In this document: piece after piece, positions 10,401 to 21,257 of the stretch
Numbering within the stretch: the stretch's first letter is position 1
How the letters are laid out: each line of letters begins with the position of its first letter
From: Bactrocera neohumeralis
Lineage: Eukaryota > Arthropoda > Insecta > Diptera > Tephritidae
Assembly: GCF_024586455.1 (NCBI RefSeq)
Contig: NC_065921.1
Coordinates: 12,803,401 to 12,867,400 of the forward strand
DNA length: 64,000 bases
Direction: 5' to 3'
Notes under the pieces: model-generated
Databases searched by the model: none
The model's input: the letters and a program-made list of their open reading frames with translations, nothing else
Told to the model about the DNA's origin: nothing
Made by a program: the position numbers and the translations under genes

Positions 10401-11557
10401 AGAGGTGCAAACATACTCGTATGTAAGTGAAACTTTAAACGCGTTTTTCTCGAAACGACATTTTTCAAAATTGCTGACATTATAACACAACGAGAAATCG
10501 ACCGATCGACTTCAAATTTAAACTAGATATAGTTGAATACATTTGCTATACAATAGACTACGATCTTTTATTGGTTGAAAATTATCAATTTGGCATTAAA
10601 AAAACGACCATTTTTTCTGTAAAAAACCGATTTTTTTTCAAAATTACGTCATTTTCTTAATTTTTAATATTTTTCAAAGATCGTAGTTCATTGTATAGAA
10701 AATATATTTAAGTTTAATAAACATTTTGAATTTTTTTGTTTCAGCTACTCAATCGACCGGAATCATGCCAGCAGTTGAGGCACTTTTTTTCGGCACTTCT
10801 GCAGACAGCTAATAACTCCGTTATTTTTCAATATTTTTGTAAAAGAAATTTTTTTTAATATAGCTAAAAATATACTTTATTACGCCCATAGAACGTCGAA
10901 ACATTCAATCTAGTACTTTCTTTTAAAAAAATTCACGAAAATCGCCTAATTTTTCATGCGTCATACTGGCATAGCCCCTTAAGGTATTTTCCTGGCTTTG
11001 TTTCTTGCAAGTTGCAAGAGTAGGAAATGTTCGGTTATATCCGAACATAGCCCTTCCTCCTTTTTCTTTACTGGCGTAGAAACCGCTTTACCGCGGTTAT
11101 AGCCCTTCCCTACTTGTTTATATTTATTGTCATTTTCGATAGGAATTTTCCATTTTTGATATGTTCTTTCTGTTAAAATCTATGTATTTATCTACACAAA
11201 TGGATTTCATTTTAGTATTTTTTCGAACAAATTATATTTAGAAAATATTTCAACTTAACCCAAGACTTCCGAAAAAACATAATTTTTAACTTTTTTTGCT
11301 TACCTTTGAAAGAAGCGTCCCTTAAATATCCAAAAACCGCAGGTCAGATCATCCGTTAACGGCATATCTCTTAATAATTTATTAATTTCTTCGCTCATTG
11401 TTGGATCCGTATCCGGATCCTGTTTTTCTTTACTTTGTACACCATTTTTGTTTTCAATTGCTTTGACGTTGCCATTATCGAGTAAACGCGTAGCAACATC
11501 ATTTTCACGATAAGTATCACCACCGTTGTCCTGTGCATCCTTCTCGAGCTCAACCAT
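4493..11557 (-). CDS. OATP/SLCO organic anion transporter, complete, nine exons (Oatp33Eb-like)
   Basis: CDS joins minus-strand exons 11304-11557, 8011-8240, 7620-7952, 6489-7011, 5674-5880, 5460-5607, 5137-5340, 4743-5062 and 4493-4667: 2394 nt, 797 residues, all phases consistent, all introns GT-AG. The chosen ATG (11557) has a good context (AACCATGG); an in-frame upstream ATG at 11623 is possible. Landmarks: cytoplasmic tail 1-70, first helix from about 87, SYYAGKGHRPRWIGFG in exon 2, GPAFGYALASFCLRLY then RWLGAWW (residues 312-318, OATP signature) in exon 4, and a charged cytoplasmic loop later in exon 4 (about residues 345-390). Exons 6-8 carry the Kazal-like cysteine loop (CNSECHCDY, SPVCGENN, CHAGC, YYDCSC, GACPVNC). 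Exon 8 gives helices 10-11 with SVRCVSEKDKTAAMGFG, exon 9 the last helix and an acidic tail. Odd: about 50 extra residues, Thr-rich, between C572 and C645. Expected role: sodium-independent uptake of organic anions at the plasma membrane. Oatp33Eb-like by recognition only. Confidence 0.93.
8680..9260 (+). repeat. Interspersed repeat family B, copy 1 (in OATP intron 1)
   Basis: Contains the order: ...GAACTGAGTCGAT, a CTGTCT/CCGTCTG-rich stretch, TTTTTGAGATATCGGTCTGAAATTT, a GGAAC(C/G)G block, then repeated CATATAAACTG(G/A)TCGATCAAAT units. The same ordered blocks occur at about 14810-15062 in the same orientation and at 22140-22600 inverted. It has no coding capacity. I remember such repeats as very common in tephritid genomes but cannot assign a transposon class. 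Confidence 0.65.
10260..10978. mobile_element. TTAA-flanked non-autonomous DNA element (piggyBac-type MITE)
   Basis: Flanked on both sides by TTAA (10256-10259 and 10979-10982). The left end reads GAGGCCATACCAATGTGACA and the right end, reverse-complemented, GGGGCTATGCCAGTATGACG: imperfect terminal inverted repeats starting at the TTAA. The interior is 719 bp, AT-rich and non-coding. The host repeat is interrupted inside a stretch that is continuous at 14306-14330, which supports insertion. TTAA target sites are diagnostic of piggyBac-type transposition; the family itself is not recognised. Confidence 0.8.
11049..11109 (-). mobile_element. Ultra-short (43 bp) RTE-like retrotransposon stub with 9-bp target duplication
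   Basis: AGCCCTTCC occurs at 11049-11057 and again at 11101-11109, flanking 43 bases that, reverse-complemented, match the extreme 3' end of the RTE-like family (compare TCTACGCCA at 34329-34337 and the CCAGTAAAGAA at 38772-38785). The uninterrupted host terminus is seen at 14377-14396. This is a severely 5'-truncated insertion. Confidence 0.72.
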
Positions 11558-11623
11558 GGTTGCAAATGCACTTTTTATACACCAAAACTTGAAAGGAATT
11601 TCCGAATGCACCAACACACACAC

Positions 11624-13490
11624 ACACTCAATGTTTCACATTTACCGCTATAAATTTGATATTACTTCAGACACTTTTAATAATTTATTCGGACAATCTT
11701 GAACCCTTTCGTTACACTCTTAAGCGTGTTTCTTTTTTCACAACCGTTGTGTAGGCGGCACTAGCGGCAAACTATGAAATGGCAACAGAGTGTGAAAACT
11801 CTTGCTATTTTATAAACTCTTCGCAATCGGTGTGAGATTCCACGGCACCTTCAATATGCTCGGAGATAAAGTGTCAGTAACATCCAAGCGCACAACAAAC
11901 ACCGAGCAACAAATTTGCATTAGAGATGACGCCTTGGTGATGATTTTCAGCAGCAAATGTCAAGTAGATCGTCAAATTGTCGGTTGCCTATCTGAAGATT
12001 ACATATTTGTTTCAAATATTATCTTTGGCACATATGTATGTATATGTGTGTGCACATATGTATGTTTGTGTGAGTAAACCAGTTTATACACATATAATAG
12101 TAAGACGGCGGATAACGGTGAGTTCGTTTATACACCCGAGCAATTGTATACACAGTTAATCTTGGCGTTTAGTTGTCGTTTAGTAATCTTTCAAATATTG
12201 TTGTTGCTTGTCACACTTATGTACCCATGTACAACACATTTAATTGCCTCAAACACTCTGTCAGTTACGAATGCAAAAAGTACTATGGAAATGTTGTTGG
12301 TGTTTTTACTATATAAGCGTGTTAATTTTTCTTAAATCTTAATCCGCGAAGAATTTATGTAAAAACAGACTCACAACTTTTGTGAATTATGGCTATAGGA
12401 ATGACTGCACATTTTCTAAGTAATAGTGATGCATTTAGGAAATATTAGACAATATTGTATGTGTAATGGCTGTGTAGTAGATTTTCTTGATTTTTATACA
12501 CTTCTGAGAACTTTTAATTTATTTATTAAATGAAAAATAATAATACAATTATTATCTTACAGAGTAAGAAGCACTAGCTGCCAGGGCTTACGGCTTAACT
12601 TTTAATTTATTTTTATTTTTCTCTATCAGATTTTAAACACTTTCAGACACAATTTATCGAAAATATGTTGGGAGCTTGGTAGAGGGTGAAAAGTAAATTA
12701 TAAAGTCTTTACTACAACACTAGACATGATCTCCACTATTCAAGTTATATGTTTTTTTATTCGCAGCGCCATATACTCAATCTTACTCCGAAGGCTTTCA
12801 GCAAATAATGATTTCATCAAAATTACGAAACTGAATTTGGCTAATAGATTGCTCATATATTGTATAAATGTAAAGTTTTATCTTATTCATGTGATGAGAG
12901 ACGCACGAGATCGAAACTGCCTAAAGATAAATTAGTGCTCAGATCAAATTAATTGAGGGTTTCCACTAAATTAACTCTTTGATTTGAGCTAAAAATGATG
13001 CAAAAAGTGGAAAAGTTAATGAAGACACTTTATTTTGGCTTTATGAAATATCAAAACATCTTTTTTTTGGTTGAAATCTTTTATTTTGGAAGCCAAGAAT
13101 TGATAATATACATATTCTATTTTTTTAATATTTTATGAAGCTCCTTTATTTTCACAGTATTTATATATTTATTTTTTATATGGTAATCAGTGGAATAATT
13201 AGGATACAAGTTTTTCTGGAATATTTTCCTACAGGGCCATTGTCTTATGATTCTATTACATAGAGCTACTCGATAGCTACTATCAACAGTAATCAAACAA
13301 ATGTGAACCCATGTTTGTAAAATGGCTTATTACTGTAAAAATAATAGTCGTGATACACTTAATGGCTCCTGTCGGACATTTTGTAAACATTTAAAATCTT
13401 ATCGACCGTTGACATATTTAAATTAATATACTATATATTTTTTTGATTTATGCACACAATGTGGCACATTGTACATATTGTGCTAATGTG
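11624..13490. other. 5' flank of the complete OATP gene and unremarkable AT-rich DNA
   Basis: A (CA)n run lies near 11615-11627, just outside the first coding exon. The remainder must include the promoter of the minus-strand OATP gene, but no core motif stands out. Open frames at 11802-12335 have no family resemblance and look like chance. Confidence 0.45.
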
Positions 13491-13499
13491 ATTACTACA

Positions 13500-14400
13500 A
13501 ACGATCTTCTGGAACGTAGAAACCGACTCACTATTAAATATAAACGTAACACATGGAATGAGAGAACTTACTACCTACAAAAACACTGCCAACTTTTATG
13601 AAAAATCACATATTTCAGGACCTGTCCGAACGATTTGAACAAAACTCGATACATAACATTCTTTTAACATACTTATACCGAATTGCAAAAATGGGCGAAA
13701 TGGAATAGTAACCACTTTCCAGTGTACAAATCAAGAAGAAATAAATATAACGGGATAAAAGTTTGCCCGAATAATGCCTTTAGCGTAAGCCACCTTATGA
13801 CCATAAATTGTCAACATCCAACAAAAACTGTTCAAGCCCCTAGGTACGGAATATGTAGACTCTAGTATCCATAGTTGACTTTTGAAATTCACGGATAATT
13901 CATTCCTGATAATGGTATGTCTGTGTATCGAAAATGGGTTGAATTATGTAAATACTTCCCTTAGCTCCTATATACCAAATACAACGATTTTCGAACATCC
14001 AGGTGACTTTAGACCGCATATATCGGTCAACATGTGAGTTATCTCTATGAAAATGAGTGAGCGTGTTTTAATGATAACACCTTAATGAAAATTTCAGGTC
14101 AATGAAAACTCTATTAGTTTGTGGCATATTACTACTATGTAGCTTTAGCAAAAATAAACAAAATCGGTTCGATACAACCACAAACTCCTGATTTTCGTTT
14201 TCTAACAAACTTTTTGTCGGATGTGCCGATCAGTATGAGTATATGTATATACATATATAAATATTTATATAGTTCCTTGGATTTTGATCCTCTGGTTGAC
14301 GTTTTACACCTTAAAGTATTTCCCTGGCTTTGATTCTGGCATGTTGCAAGCGTACGGAATGTTCGGTTACAGCTGAACTTAGCCCTTCCTTACTTGTTTT
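13500..14400 (+). repeat. Interspersed repeat family A, copy 2
   Basis: Same ordered blocks as the copy in the OATP intron, here without the TTAA element: ACACCTTAAAGTATTTCCCTGG is continuous at 14307-14328. It ends GTTCGGTTACAGCTGAACTT..AGCCCTTCCTTACTTGTTTT at about 14398. No coding capacity. Confidence 0.65.
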
Positions 14401-14809
14401 GATTTGTCTTTCTGTCTTCCAATTGAGTGAATAAATGTAATTTTATGAAATAATCTTAAATGTAATTACTTTTATTTATTTATGTCTCGTTGCTCTATCT
14501 AATAATTTGAAATGTGCTGTATTGATTAACAATAATTTTGAAAATCATTAAGTAAAGCTTTAAAAGAACAAAAATTAAATTGAAAGAGATTATGAAGTGT
14601 TGGTCTATGGAAATTTACTGAAGGAGTTTAAAAGTCAGTGATATAGTCAAAACTTATTAGCAGAAGTTTCCAATCTCTATGCTGACTTGTTTTAATATCA
14701 GGTATCAACAGCTGAATTAATCACGAAAGCAAAACCAGAATATGGTTAGATAGGGCGTATAAGTAATTTCATTTACTTTGTTTTATTTGTATATATTAGC
14801 ATACTCTGA

Positions 14810-15062
14810 ATATGGTGTGTCACGTTTATAAGACCCAGAAGAAATATAAATGATCTGCGTGACGAGCTGAATCGGCATCAAGCAAGTCCATCTGTCTGGC
14901 TGAATGAATATACGCGAACTATATCTCAAGTTTTTGACAAATCCGTCAGAAGTGACATCGTACATCGTTCTTTTCTCTTTAAAAATATCATTTGTCGGAA
15001 CGGCCAATATCGGACCACCATAGCATATAGCTGTCATACAAACTTGTCGATCAAATCAAGAT
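14810..15062 (+). repeat. Interspersed repeat family B, copy 2
   Basis: Carries ATGATCTGCGTGACGAGCTG, a GTCCATCTGTCTGGCTG block, ATCATTTGTCGGAACGGCCA and TATCGGACCACCATAGCATA, matching the order in the other two copies. Non-coding. Confidence 0.65.
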
Positions 15063-16375
15063 ACAATCTTATAACCCTTTCGGGATGAAGTTTCATTTAA
15101 AAATCCAAGTTAATTATAGCTGTTTTGTCGCATATTGTGAAAGGTGGTTAAAAAATGTATAATTGAAAATGCTAAAATCGCCCTATTATCCTGAGACAAG
15201 TCCCAATACATACTTTCTAAGGGATATATTATCCCATTAAATGTTAAAGTCATAAAAATTAATGTTAGAATCAAGTAGTCGAAAAGCAATTTAGTTGAAG
15301 TTAGAGTAATGTTTATTTATTTATTGATTGAAATTAACTTGTAGAATGGTACGAAGCACCGAAATATCATTTTTGCTCGTTTTTTCTACCAAAGCGATGA
15401 ACATGGCATGTAGCGCCTGAAGTAACAATGATTTACTGGAAAGTTGAAGACGTTTCTTCACCACTTTTGAAATTCCCCGCCGTAATTAGAGAACCCTGCC
15501 TTCAATACATTTATCAGACATGTCAAATAAAACTTTTATTGCATGTTTAATTGGAAATTGTACTTCGGTGGACATTTATTTTTACTCATTGTGATTCGTC
15601 GTGGTGTCTGTTATTATTGTCAGGGGAAACTTCTTCGTGGACGTCAGTTTTTGAAAAGAAATCTGTTTGTTCAGAACTATCACAAGCAAGTTTGCTTCAA
15701 AAATCTTACTCTGAGTCCAAGTCATCAATCCCACTACGCTCAACATTGTGTAGATTTATCCTTTTCGAAATCTAAAATTTCGATTGGAACTATATATCCC
15801 CCAACAAAAATTTGAACTTTTAAGAATGCAGATGTTTGAGAATTGTTGGTACATATTGTTCTAGTAATCCCGAAAGGTTTATCACTATTTTATACTATAA
15901 GAAATGCACCGGTAAAAGATGTTATAGCTTCGAAGCAATAGAACAAGCTTTTGCTTATTTTTCAACCCACTTATACACATAGCTCTTTGCAAAGACATAA
16001 GAATAGTATTTATTTCATAGCCACCGTCCAAAATTCCAAGAAACAATTACTTATAAACACACAAACATCTCCACATATGTACCAACTTATTTCTTCCTAC
16101 TTTCGTATAAATTAAGAGATAAAATAAGAAAAGTTTATTTAAATTTTAGTTGATTATAATATCCGGAGAAAGATGTGGCCTTGCGTATTTGTTGATTAAG
16201 CTTTCTTAAGTCCAATTTAATTATTTAAATATGTACATATGTACATGTGCCTTAGTGTTAAACAAACATTTTTGTCGTTCAGCAAAGAGCGGTAGCTGAG
16301 CTTTTGTCACTTTTGTTTGCATATTTAATATATATATTGTAAGTATTTTTTGTTTAGTAGATTTCAATTAAGCAT
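15063..16375. other. No gene recognised
   Basis: AT-rich. Open frames at 15543-15815 overlap in two plus-strand frames and show no family motif or splice context. Nothing further seen. Confidence 0.4.
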
Positions 16376-16384
16376 ATAAATTTC

Positions 16385-17066
16385 AAAAAAGCAGGTCTAA
16401 CAGTCAGAGAACTTGCTGGCAGTGTTGGAATATCAGAAAGATCACTGAAAACTATTTTAAAGGATAATTTAGGCCTATGAAACGTGAAAGCACGAAATCA
16501 ATAATTTTTCTAAATACAGCATCGCGTTAACGTCAGTAAAACAATGCTTTCCCACCACCAGTGTGTCATGAAACGTATTATTACTGGCGAATACTCTTGG
16601 ATCTAAGCTTGCGACCCGAAAACAGACGATCAGTTGGCCGAATGTCGTGGCAAAGGTGAGCCGAAACCGATCGGCCAAACTGTCAACAAGGAATACTATT
16701 TGAGTATCATACGTCACGAAGCTATTCGTAAAAAGAGGCCTGAATTATGGGCCGACAACCCTTGGTGTTTTTTACCACGATAATGCACCGTCGCATACTG
16801 CATTGATTCTTCGTGAGTTTTACGCCAAATTTTCAACCAATACCGTGCCGCAACATCGGTATTCGCCTGATTTAGCTCCGTGTGACTTCTGGATATTAAA
16901 CGTGAAACGCGTATTGAACGCTGTTCCAGAAATTGACTTGAATTGACACGTTGGCAGATATATATTGGGGCCAAGAGGGATTACTTTGAGGGGGACGACA
17001 TCGATTATGAACAATAAAAAAGAATTTTCAAATTATGAACAAAGTCTTACTATTTTTTGCTCATAG
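16385..17066 (+). mobile_element. Decayed mariner element (D,D34D-type transposase), plus strand
   Basis: The plus strand gives AGLTVRELAGSVGISE (helix-turn-helix), then MKRIITGEYSWI with the first catalytic Asp lost (family form is GDESW), then PELWADN, HDNAPSHTA in shifted frame, and YSPDLAPCDFW. Multiple stops and frameshifts show it is dead. The right end AACAAAGTCTTACTATTTTT is found inverted at the left end of the copy at 21258, identifying the family's terminal repeat. Confidence 0.85.
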
Positions 17067-18160
17067 TAGTATATCATCCTCTCCGCCTGACACATTTTAC
17101 GAAGTTCCCTCAGGATAACGGCTATGGGGTGCAGGGAATTCAAAATTTCAAAATAATAATAATTTAAAGTACATACGTTTCATTCTGTAAGCGTTTGTAA
17201 TTATTATTCTTTTGTTATAAAGTACCCCTTTAAAAAAATTTCAGGTAAAAATGCGATTTTTCTGACTTGCAGGTGGATTAATCCCTTAGAGAGGTGGGAC
17301 ACTGAAGAATATTGTAATATTAGGTGAGAAATTTTCGAATGTAAAATTATTGTTGATTTCATATTTTCTAAAAAAAACAAATTTGTGGTTATCGTTTTAA
17401 AAAATGTATTTTATAAAATTTTTCTGGACCACGCATACAATGATTTTCTATGTTTCATGCTTATAATCATATTGCTGTTGTTTTTGTTTTTACGCTTTGA
17501 ATTCACACATATTTTATCCTATATTTCATATTTAGTTTGAAAAAAAAGCAGCCAAATTTTTTAACACAATGGTTTCATGAAATAACTCTGCTTTTCACTA
17601 AAATAAACACCAAGCTATATTTTGCTCTTCACTGCAGCACTTATTGCATAACAATTTTCATATTTGTATTTTTTTTTTTTTAGTTAATTTATAATTTTTT
17701 TTTAATATCTATTTATTTCAATTTCACTTTGTAACATTTTAGTTGCTAATGAAATGTGAACACTGATCTCCATTTAGTTCTTCAATATTCACTTCATTTA
17801 CTTCAACGCATTGGCTGCACTTTAGCAGTTATAAATCTTTGTGCTAGACACAGAATCGCCACAAGTTCACCAACAATAATTCACCGTCACAACTAAGCCG
17901 CGCTCAACGACTAACTTAACTGCTACTGATTCTTTTCAATTCAGACTAAAAATGTCGCAAACGACAATATACTTGTCTATGTATTTAGATATGTATGAAT
18001 TTGTAACCATATGGATGGAAATACTATCAATCACTAAGTAAGTAAGGCATGCAAGAACACATAAACATGTACATATGTACATATATATACTTGTATGTAT
18101 ATGGAATGCCTCCTAAAGGTAATATAAGCGTGTACACATTTCTTACTGTATTTCATAAAA
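17067..18160. other. No gene recognised
   Basis: AT-rich, with poly-T tracts around 17668-17702. No coding or repeat structure beyond that. Confidence 0.4.
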
Positions 18161-18162
18161 AT

Positions 18163-18168
18163 TTTATT
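18163..18168 (-). terminator. AATAAA just downstream of the 57-residue ORF
   Basis: Minus-strand AATAAA, 14 bases after the stop codon at 18183-18185. It would serve as the poly(A) signal if the ORF is transcribed; chance occurrence is possible in AT-rich DNA. Confidence 0.3.
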
Positions 18169-18182
18169 TATAATTCAATTGC

Positions 18183-18356
18183 TTAAGTGCCCGGCGGGCA
18201 GCGACAATCACCCCCGCCTATGCAATCAAGCAACCCCCCACAAAGGTATTCGCGTTGTCGCCGCAAAACCAAGTCACACTTTGTAAGTTGAGCCTTCAAA
18301 ATTAATTCGTTCAACTTGCCGTAAACGATCTGTCTTAGATGATCTTCTAACTGCAT
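18183..18356 (-). CDS. Candidate small cysteine-containing ORF or last exon (hypothetical)
   Basis: A minus-strand frame of 57 codons from an internal ATG at 18356 (open to 18437) stands out as a GC-richer island in AT-rich DNA. It starts with an amphipathic, helix-like segment (LEDHLRQIVYGKLNELILK), then has charged residues and a Cys/Gly-rich end (CGGLLDCIGGGDCRCPPGT) with five cysteines in total. A TAA stop is followed after 14 bases by AATAAA. The sequence before ATG includes CAG, so this might be a last exon rather than an intron-less gene. I do not recognise a family and no function is proposed. It could be a chance ORF. Confidence 0.3.
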   Translation of the reverse strand: MQLEDHLRQIVYGKLNELILKAQLTKCDLVLRRQREYLCGGLLDCIGGGDCRCPPGT

Positions 18357-18439
18357 ATATGCGAGTATATAGATGTATATAATCATATGAATATGTGGGT
18401 GTGCAAGCATTTGTCTCGTTGCGTAGTCGCAGCTCAAGA

Positions 18440-19015
18440 AAGTAGCGAATGATATGATAAAAAGAAATTGCGATCAGTTGTGGAATTTACATGTGATGAT
18501 GTGCGATAACTGTATTTACGGGTGTATGCGTACACAAACATAGTTATAAATATAATAAATATACATACATACAAACATATATGCATATGCCTTATAAATA
18601 CATAGCTCATAACTAATTTTTATACTTTGGCATGCGCAGTGAAAAATGCATATGTACATATATACATATGTATATATGTACATATATATACATATATTAC
18701 ATTTATGTATGTATAGTTACGCAGCTTATAGTTACTACTAAATGCACGGATCTGTTGCAATTCACAGCATGCAATCAGCTGTGCATAAATTTAAAGTTAC
18801 TTCATGCTCTCTTAAAAAGAAAAACCATTTTGAGTAAACTGTTGACACTTTTTAATCACCGATTTTTGTTTTGTATTGCTGTTGGATATTGAGTTTAGAA
18901 TGTGTAATCAAACTTGACTCGGACAGATAAGAAAAAAAATCATTTTGAAGTATTTTAATACGAATCGTTATTATCGCCTAGGAGCCTATTTTCAGCTCCT
19001 TTCGAGCCTACACAA
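18440..19015. repeat. AT-rich DNA with TACATA/TATGTA palindromic tracts
   Basis: Around 18541-18715 alternating TACATA and TATGTA runs form overlapping inverted repeats. No gene seen. Confidence 0.5.
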
Positions 19016-19020
19016 CTATT

Positions 19021-19200
19021 TCAAGCAGTAACACGCTTAATATCCGAAACTTTAACCAAAATGTGTTGAGTTGTTCTATAAGAGATGTTAAGATTCTCTG
19101 TTATCTCTCTGTTATCATAATTAACAGAGTTGTATCGACAAATTGCATGAGGCAAGTTCGATAACTTCACGAATTGCTTTGTGCAACTCAAATACTTGTG
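19021..19200 (-). mobile_element. Mariner transposase N-terminal fragment, minus strand
   Basis: The minus strand reads REITENLNISYRTTQHILVK then VSDIKRV, the DNA-binding helix-turn-helix region typical of mariner transposases. A related block occurs at 35724-35954 (minus) and 54840-54960 (plus). No catalytic part follows on this strand. Confidence 0.75.
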
Positions 19201-19789
19201 ATTGTGATAAGGAAGATTGTTCAAAACACTTCTGCAACATTTTGAGCGATTCTGATAAGTGTGTAGACAAAATTTCAAGCAAACACGCGCTAATAAAATC
19301 GTTCGGAGAACAAATGGGCCAGTCCAGATCAATTGAGCGATGTGTGGGTATAGATTTTATTTTATACCTTATAGCACATATTTTTTGTTTTTGGTTTTTT
19401 TTTATCTAGTAACTTGTTTGTAAGGCCACAGTAGACTTAAGGTCACGGTACAATCCTCATCTATTTATCTTATTATCTTGCTAATTTATAAATGCGCTTT
19501 CCGAAAAGGTGAAACACATACTTTGACAGATTTTAACATCTTCTTTCTTCACTTTATTCAAGAAATTACCTATAAAATTCAGGGTTGATTTCAGTATGAT
19601 ATGTAAATTTGGAAGTTTGTCTTATAAAAAATGTTACAAGTTGAATGAATAGAAATATTACTCAATATAGATTATTGCCAAACTCAAGAAGCGCTCGCAG
19701 AATATTTTTCTCAAGCAGAAATTTAAAAAACATTTCAAAGCAGTCAAATATAATCGAAAGTAAGGAAAGAGCAAAGCTGAATATACATA

Positions 19790-20190
19790 CATGACGCCAG
19801 TTATTTCTCTGCAGAGGTTGGGATTAGAAACGCTTACTTTATTATGAGCTTCTGAAACTCTGTGAAACCATTAATAAGGAAAGCTACCAACAACAACTCA
19901 TCAAAGTAAACGATTATCGAAAAAACGCCCGGAATTTTCGAGCAGACTCAAGCATCATAACTTAGCTCGACCTCATGTTTCAAGACCGGATAAAAACCTG
20001 CCTTACTGGAACAGATCTTCCTTCTTTCACTTCCTCACTGGAATATGATTGGCATCAGAACAGGAAAAATTGGCTTGATTCATTCTTGGCCACCATGCCG
20101 ACTGAGTTCTTTGCCAATGAAACAGACAAGTTGCCAAAAAGAAAGGAAAATGTTATAGCTTCAGATAGGCAATACTTTGAATAATAATTT
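19790..20190 (+). mobile_element. Mariner transposase C-terminal fragment, plus strand
   Basis: Plus-strand translation gives YYELLKLCETINKESYQQQL, and after decay MPTEFFANETDKLPKR..NVIASDRQYFE, the end of a mariner transposase. The catalytic HDN motif is missing between these blocks. It faces away from the N-terminal fragment at 19021-19200. Confidence 0.8.
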
Positions 20191-20659
20191 TGTACATGTT
20201 TCTATTAAATAAAGGTTGAAATTACGAAATAAAGTGCACAAATATCATTGTACGCAGAATAATAAAAGTTGTGTATTTACGTATTAAATATTTTTTTATA
20301 AAAAAGTTTTGTTTTCCTTATTCAAAAAAATAAAAGAAAATAAAAATTTTCAAATAAGCTTAGCATACAATTTTTCTACGTTTTATTTGCAGTTGTGCTA
20401 TCACAGACTGATGGACTAGTAATAAAAAAGTATTTCCCGGCGAGCTGATGTATAGTATTGTTACTGTGCTTCTCTCTGAAATGAAAGTTACACTGAGTTA
20501 CATTTAAATTGTAACCTTCAGAACGACTGTTAACGTTTTACTCATTCAAGCATGAGACAGTTGAGAGATATGGTGAGCAAAAGACAAAGATCATTATTTT
20601 AAATGATAAGCAAATGTAAAAGCACCTAACTAAAGCGAAGCAGCGCAAAAATAAAGAAA

Positions 20660-20660
<1 letters not shown>

Positions 20661-20702
<42 letters not shown>
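20661..20702. repeat. (TA)21 microsatellite
   Basis: Uninterrupted TA dinucleotide run of 42 bases, likely length-polymorphic. Confidence 0.97.
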
Positions 20703-20707
<5 letters not shown>

Positions 20708-21250
20708 CAACTAAAAACACTAATTTACTTGTTTACAAAAATTTAACATAGTGAGTAATGATGTACACTTACTTCCTTACACAAATATATACATGTATGT
20801 AAATATATTTTATATATGTGTATATGCATATGGTATATACATATGTATTTTTTACAGACTTTACAGAGCTCATGTAACCTGATGATTTTGTTTGAAGCGT
20901 ATACGTCAGTGTATGTCTGCCAACAATTGTTCTTACGTTTGATTGAGTTTATTACGCTACACATCTGTAAGTATATTTGATTTAATATGCTCACATGAAA
21001 AACCGCAAGCCGCTAAATGCATATTGTCGCCTTAAGACAGCGCTCAGCTGCCGGATCGCACACAACACACCTATTAAGTTTGAAATATCGTAGCGTCAGT
21101 TATCTAAATCATTAATGCAGTATCTAGTATTTGCTTAAATTTAAGCAACAGACTACACTTTAGACGTGATTTATAGGCTGGTGAATTCTTACACACATGT
21201 GCAAATGTACGTAAATTTATTTAAAAGCGTAAATAAAAATAAATGTATAT
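20703..21250. other. No gene recognised
   Basis: AT-rich with TATATG/CATATA tracts near 20780-20850. The open frame at 20743-20994 is low-complexity and not supported. Confidence 0.4.
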
Positions 21251-21257
21251 ACTACTG

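Larger units (their letters stand above)
9285..11118 (+). repeat. Interspersed repeat family A, copy 1, with two nested insertions
   Basis: Shares with 13500-14400 the blocks GATTTTCGA(C/A)C(T/A)TCCAGGTGAC, TATATCG(A/G)(C/T)CAACAT(T/G)TGAGTTAT, GATCCTCTGGTTGACGTTTT, CTGGCTTTG and the terminus GTTCGGTTA...GAAC..AGCCCTTCC..ACTTGTTT. It is non-coding and lies in the first intron of the complete OATP gene. It is split by a TTAA-flanked element (10260-10978) and by a 43-bp retrotransposon stub (11058-11100). Confidence 0.65.
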
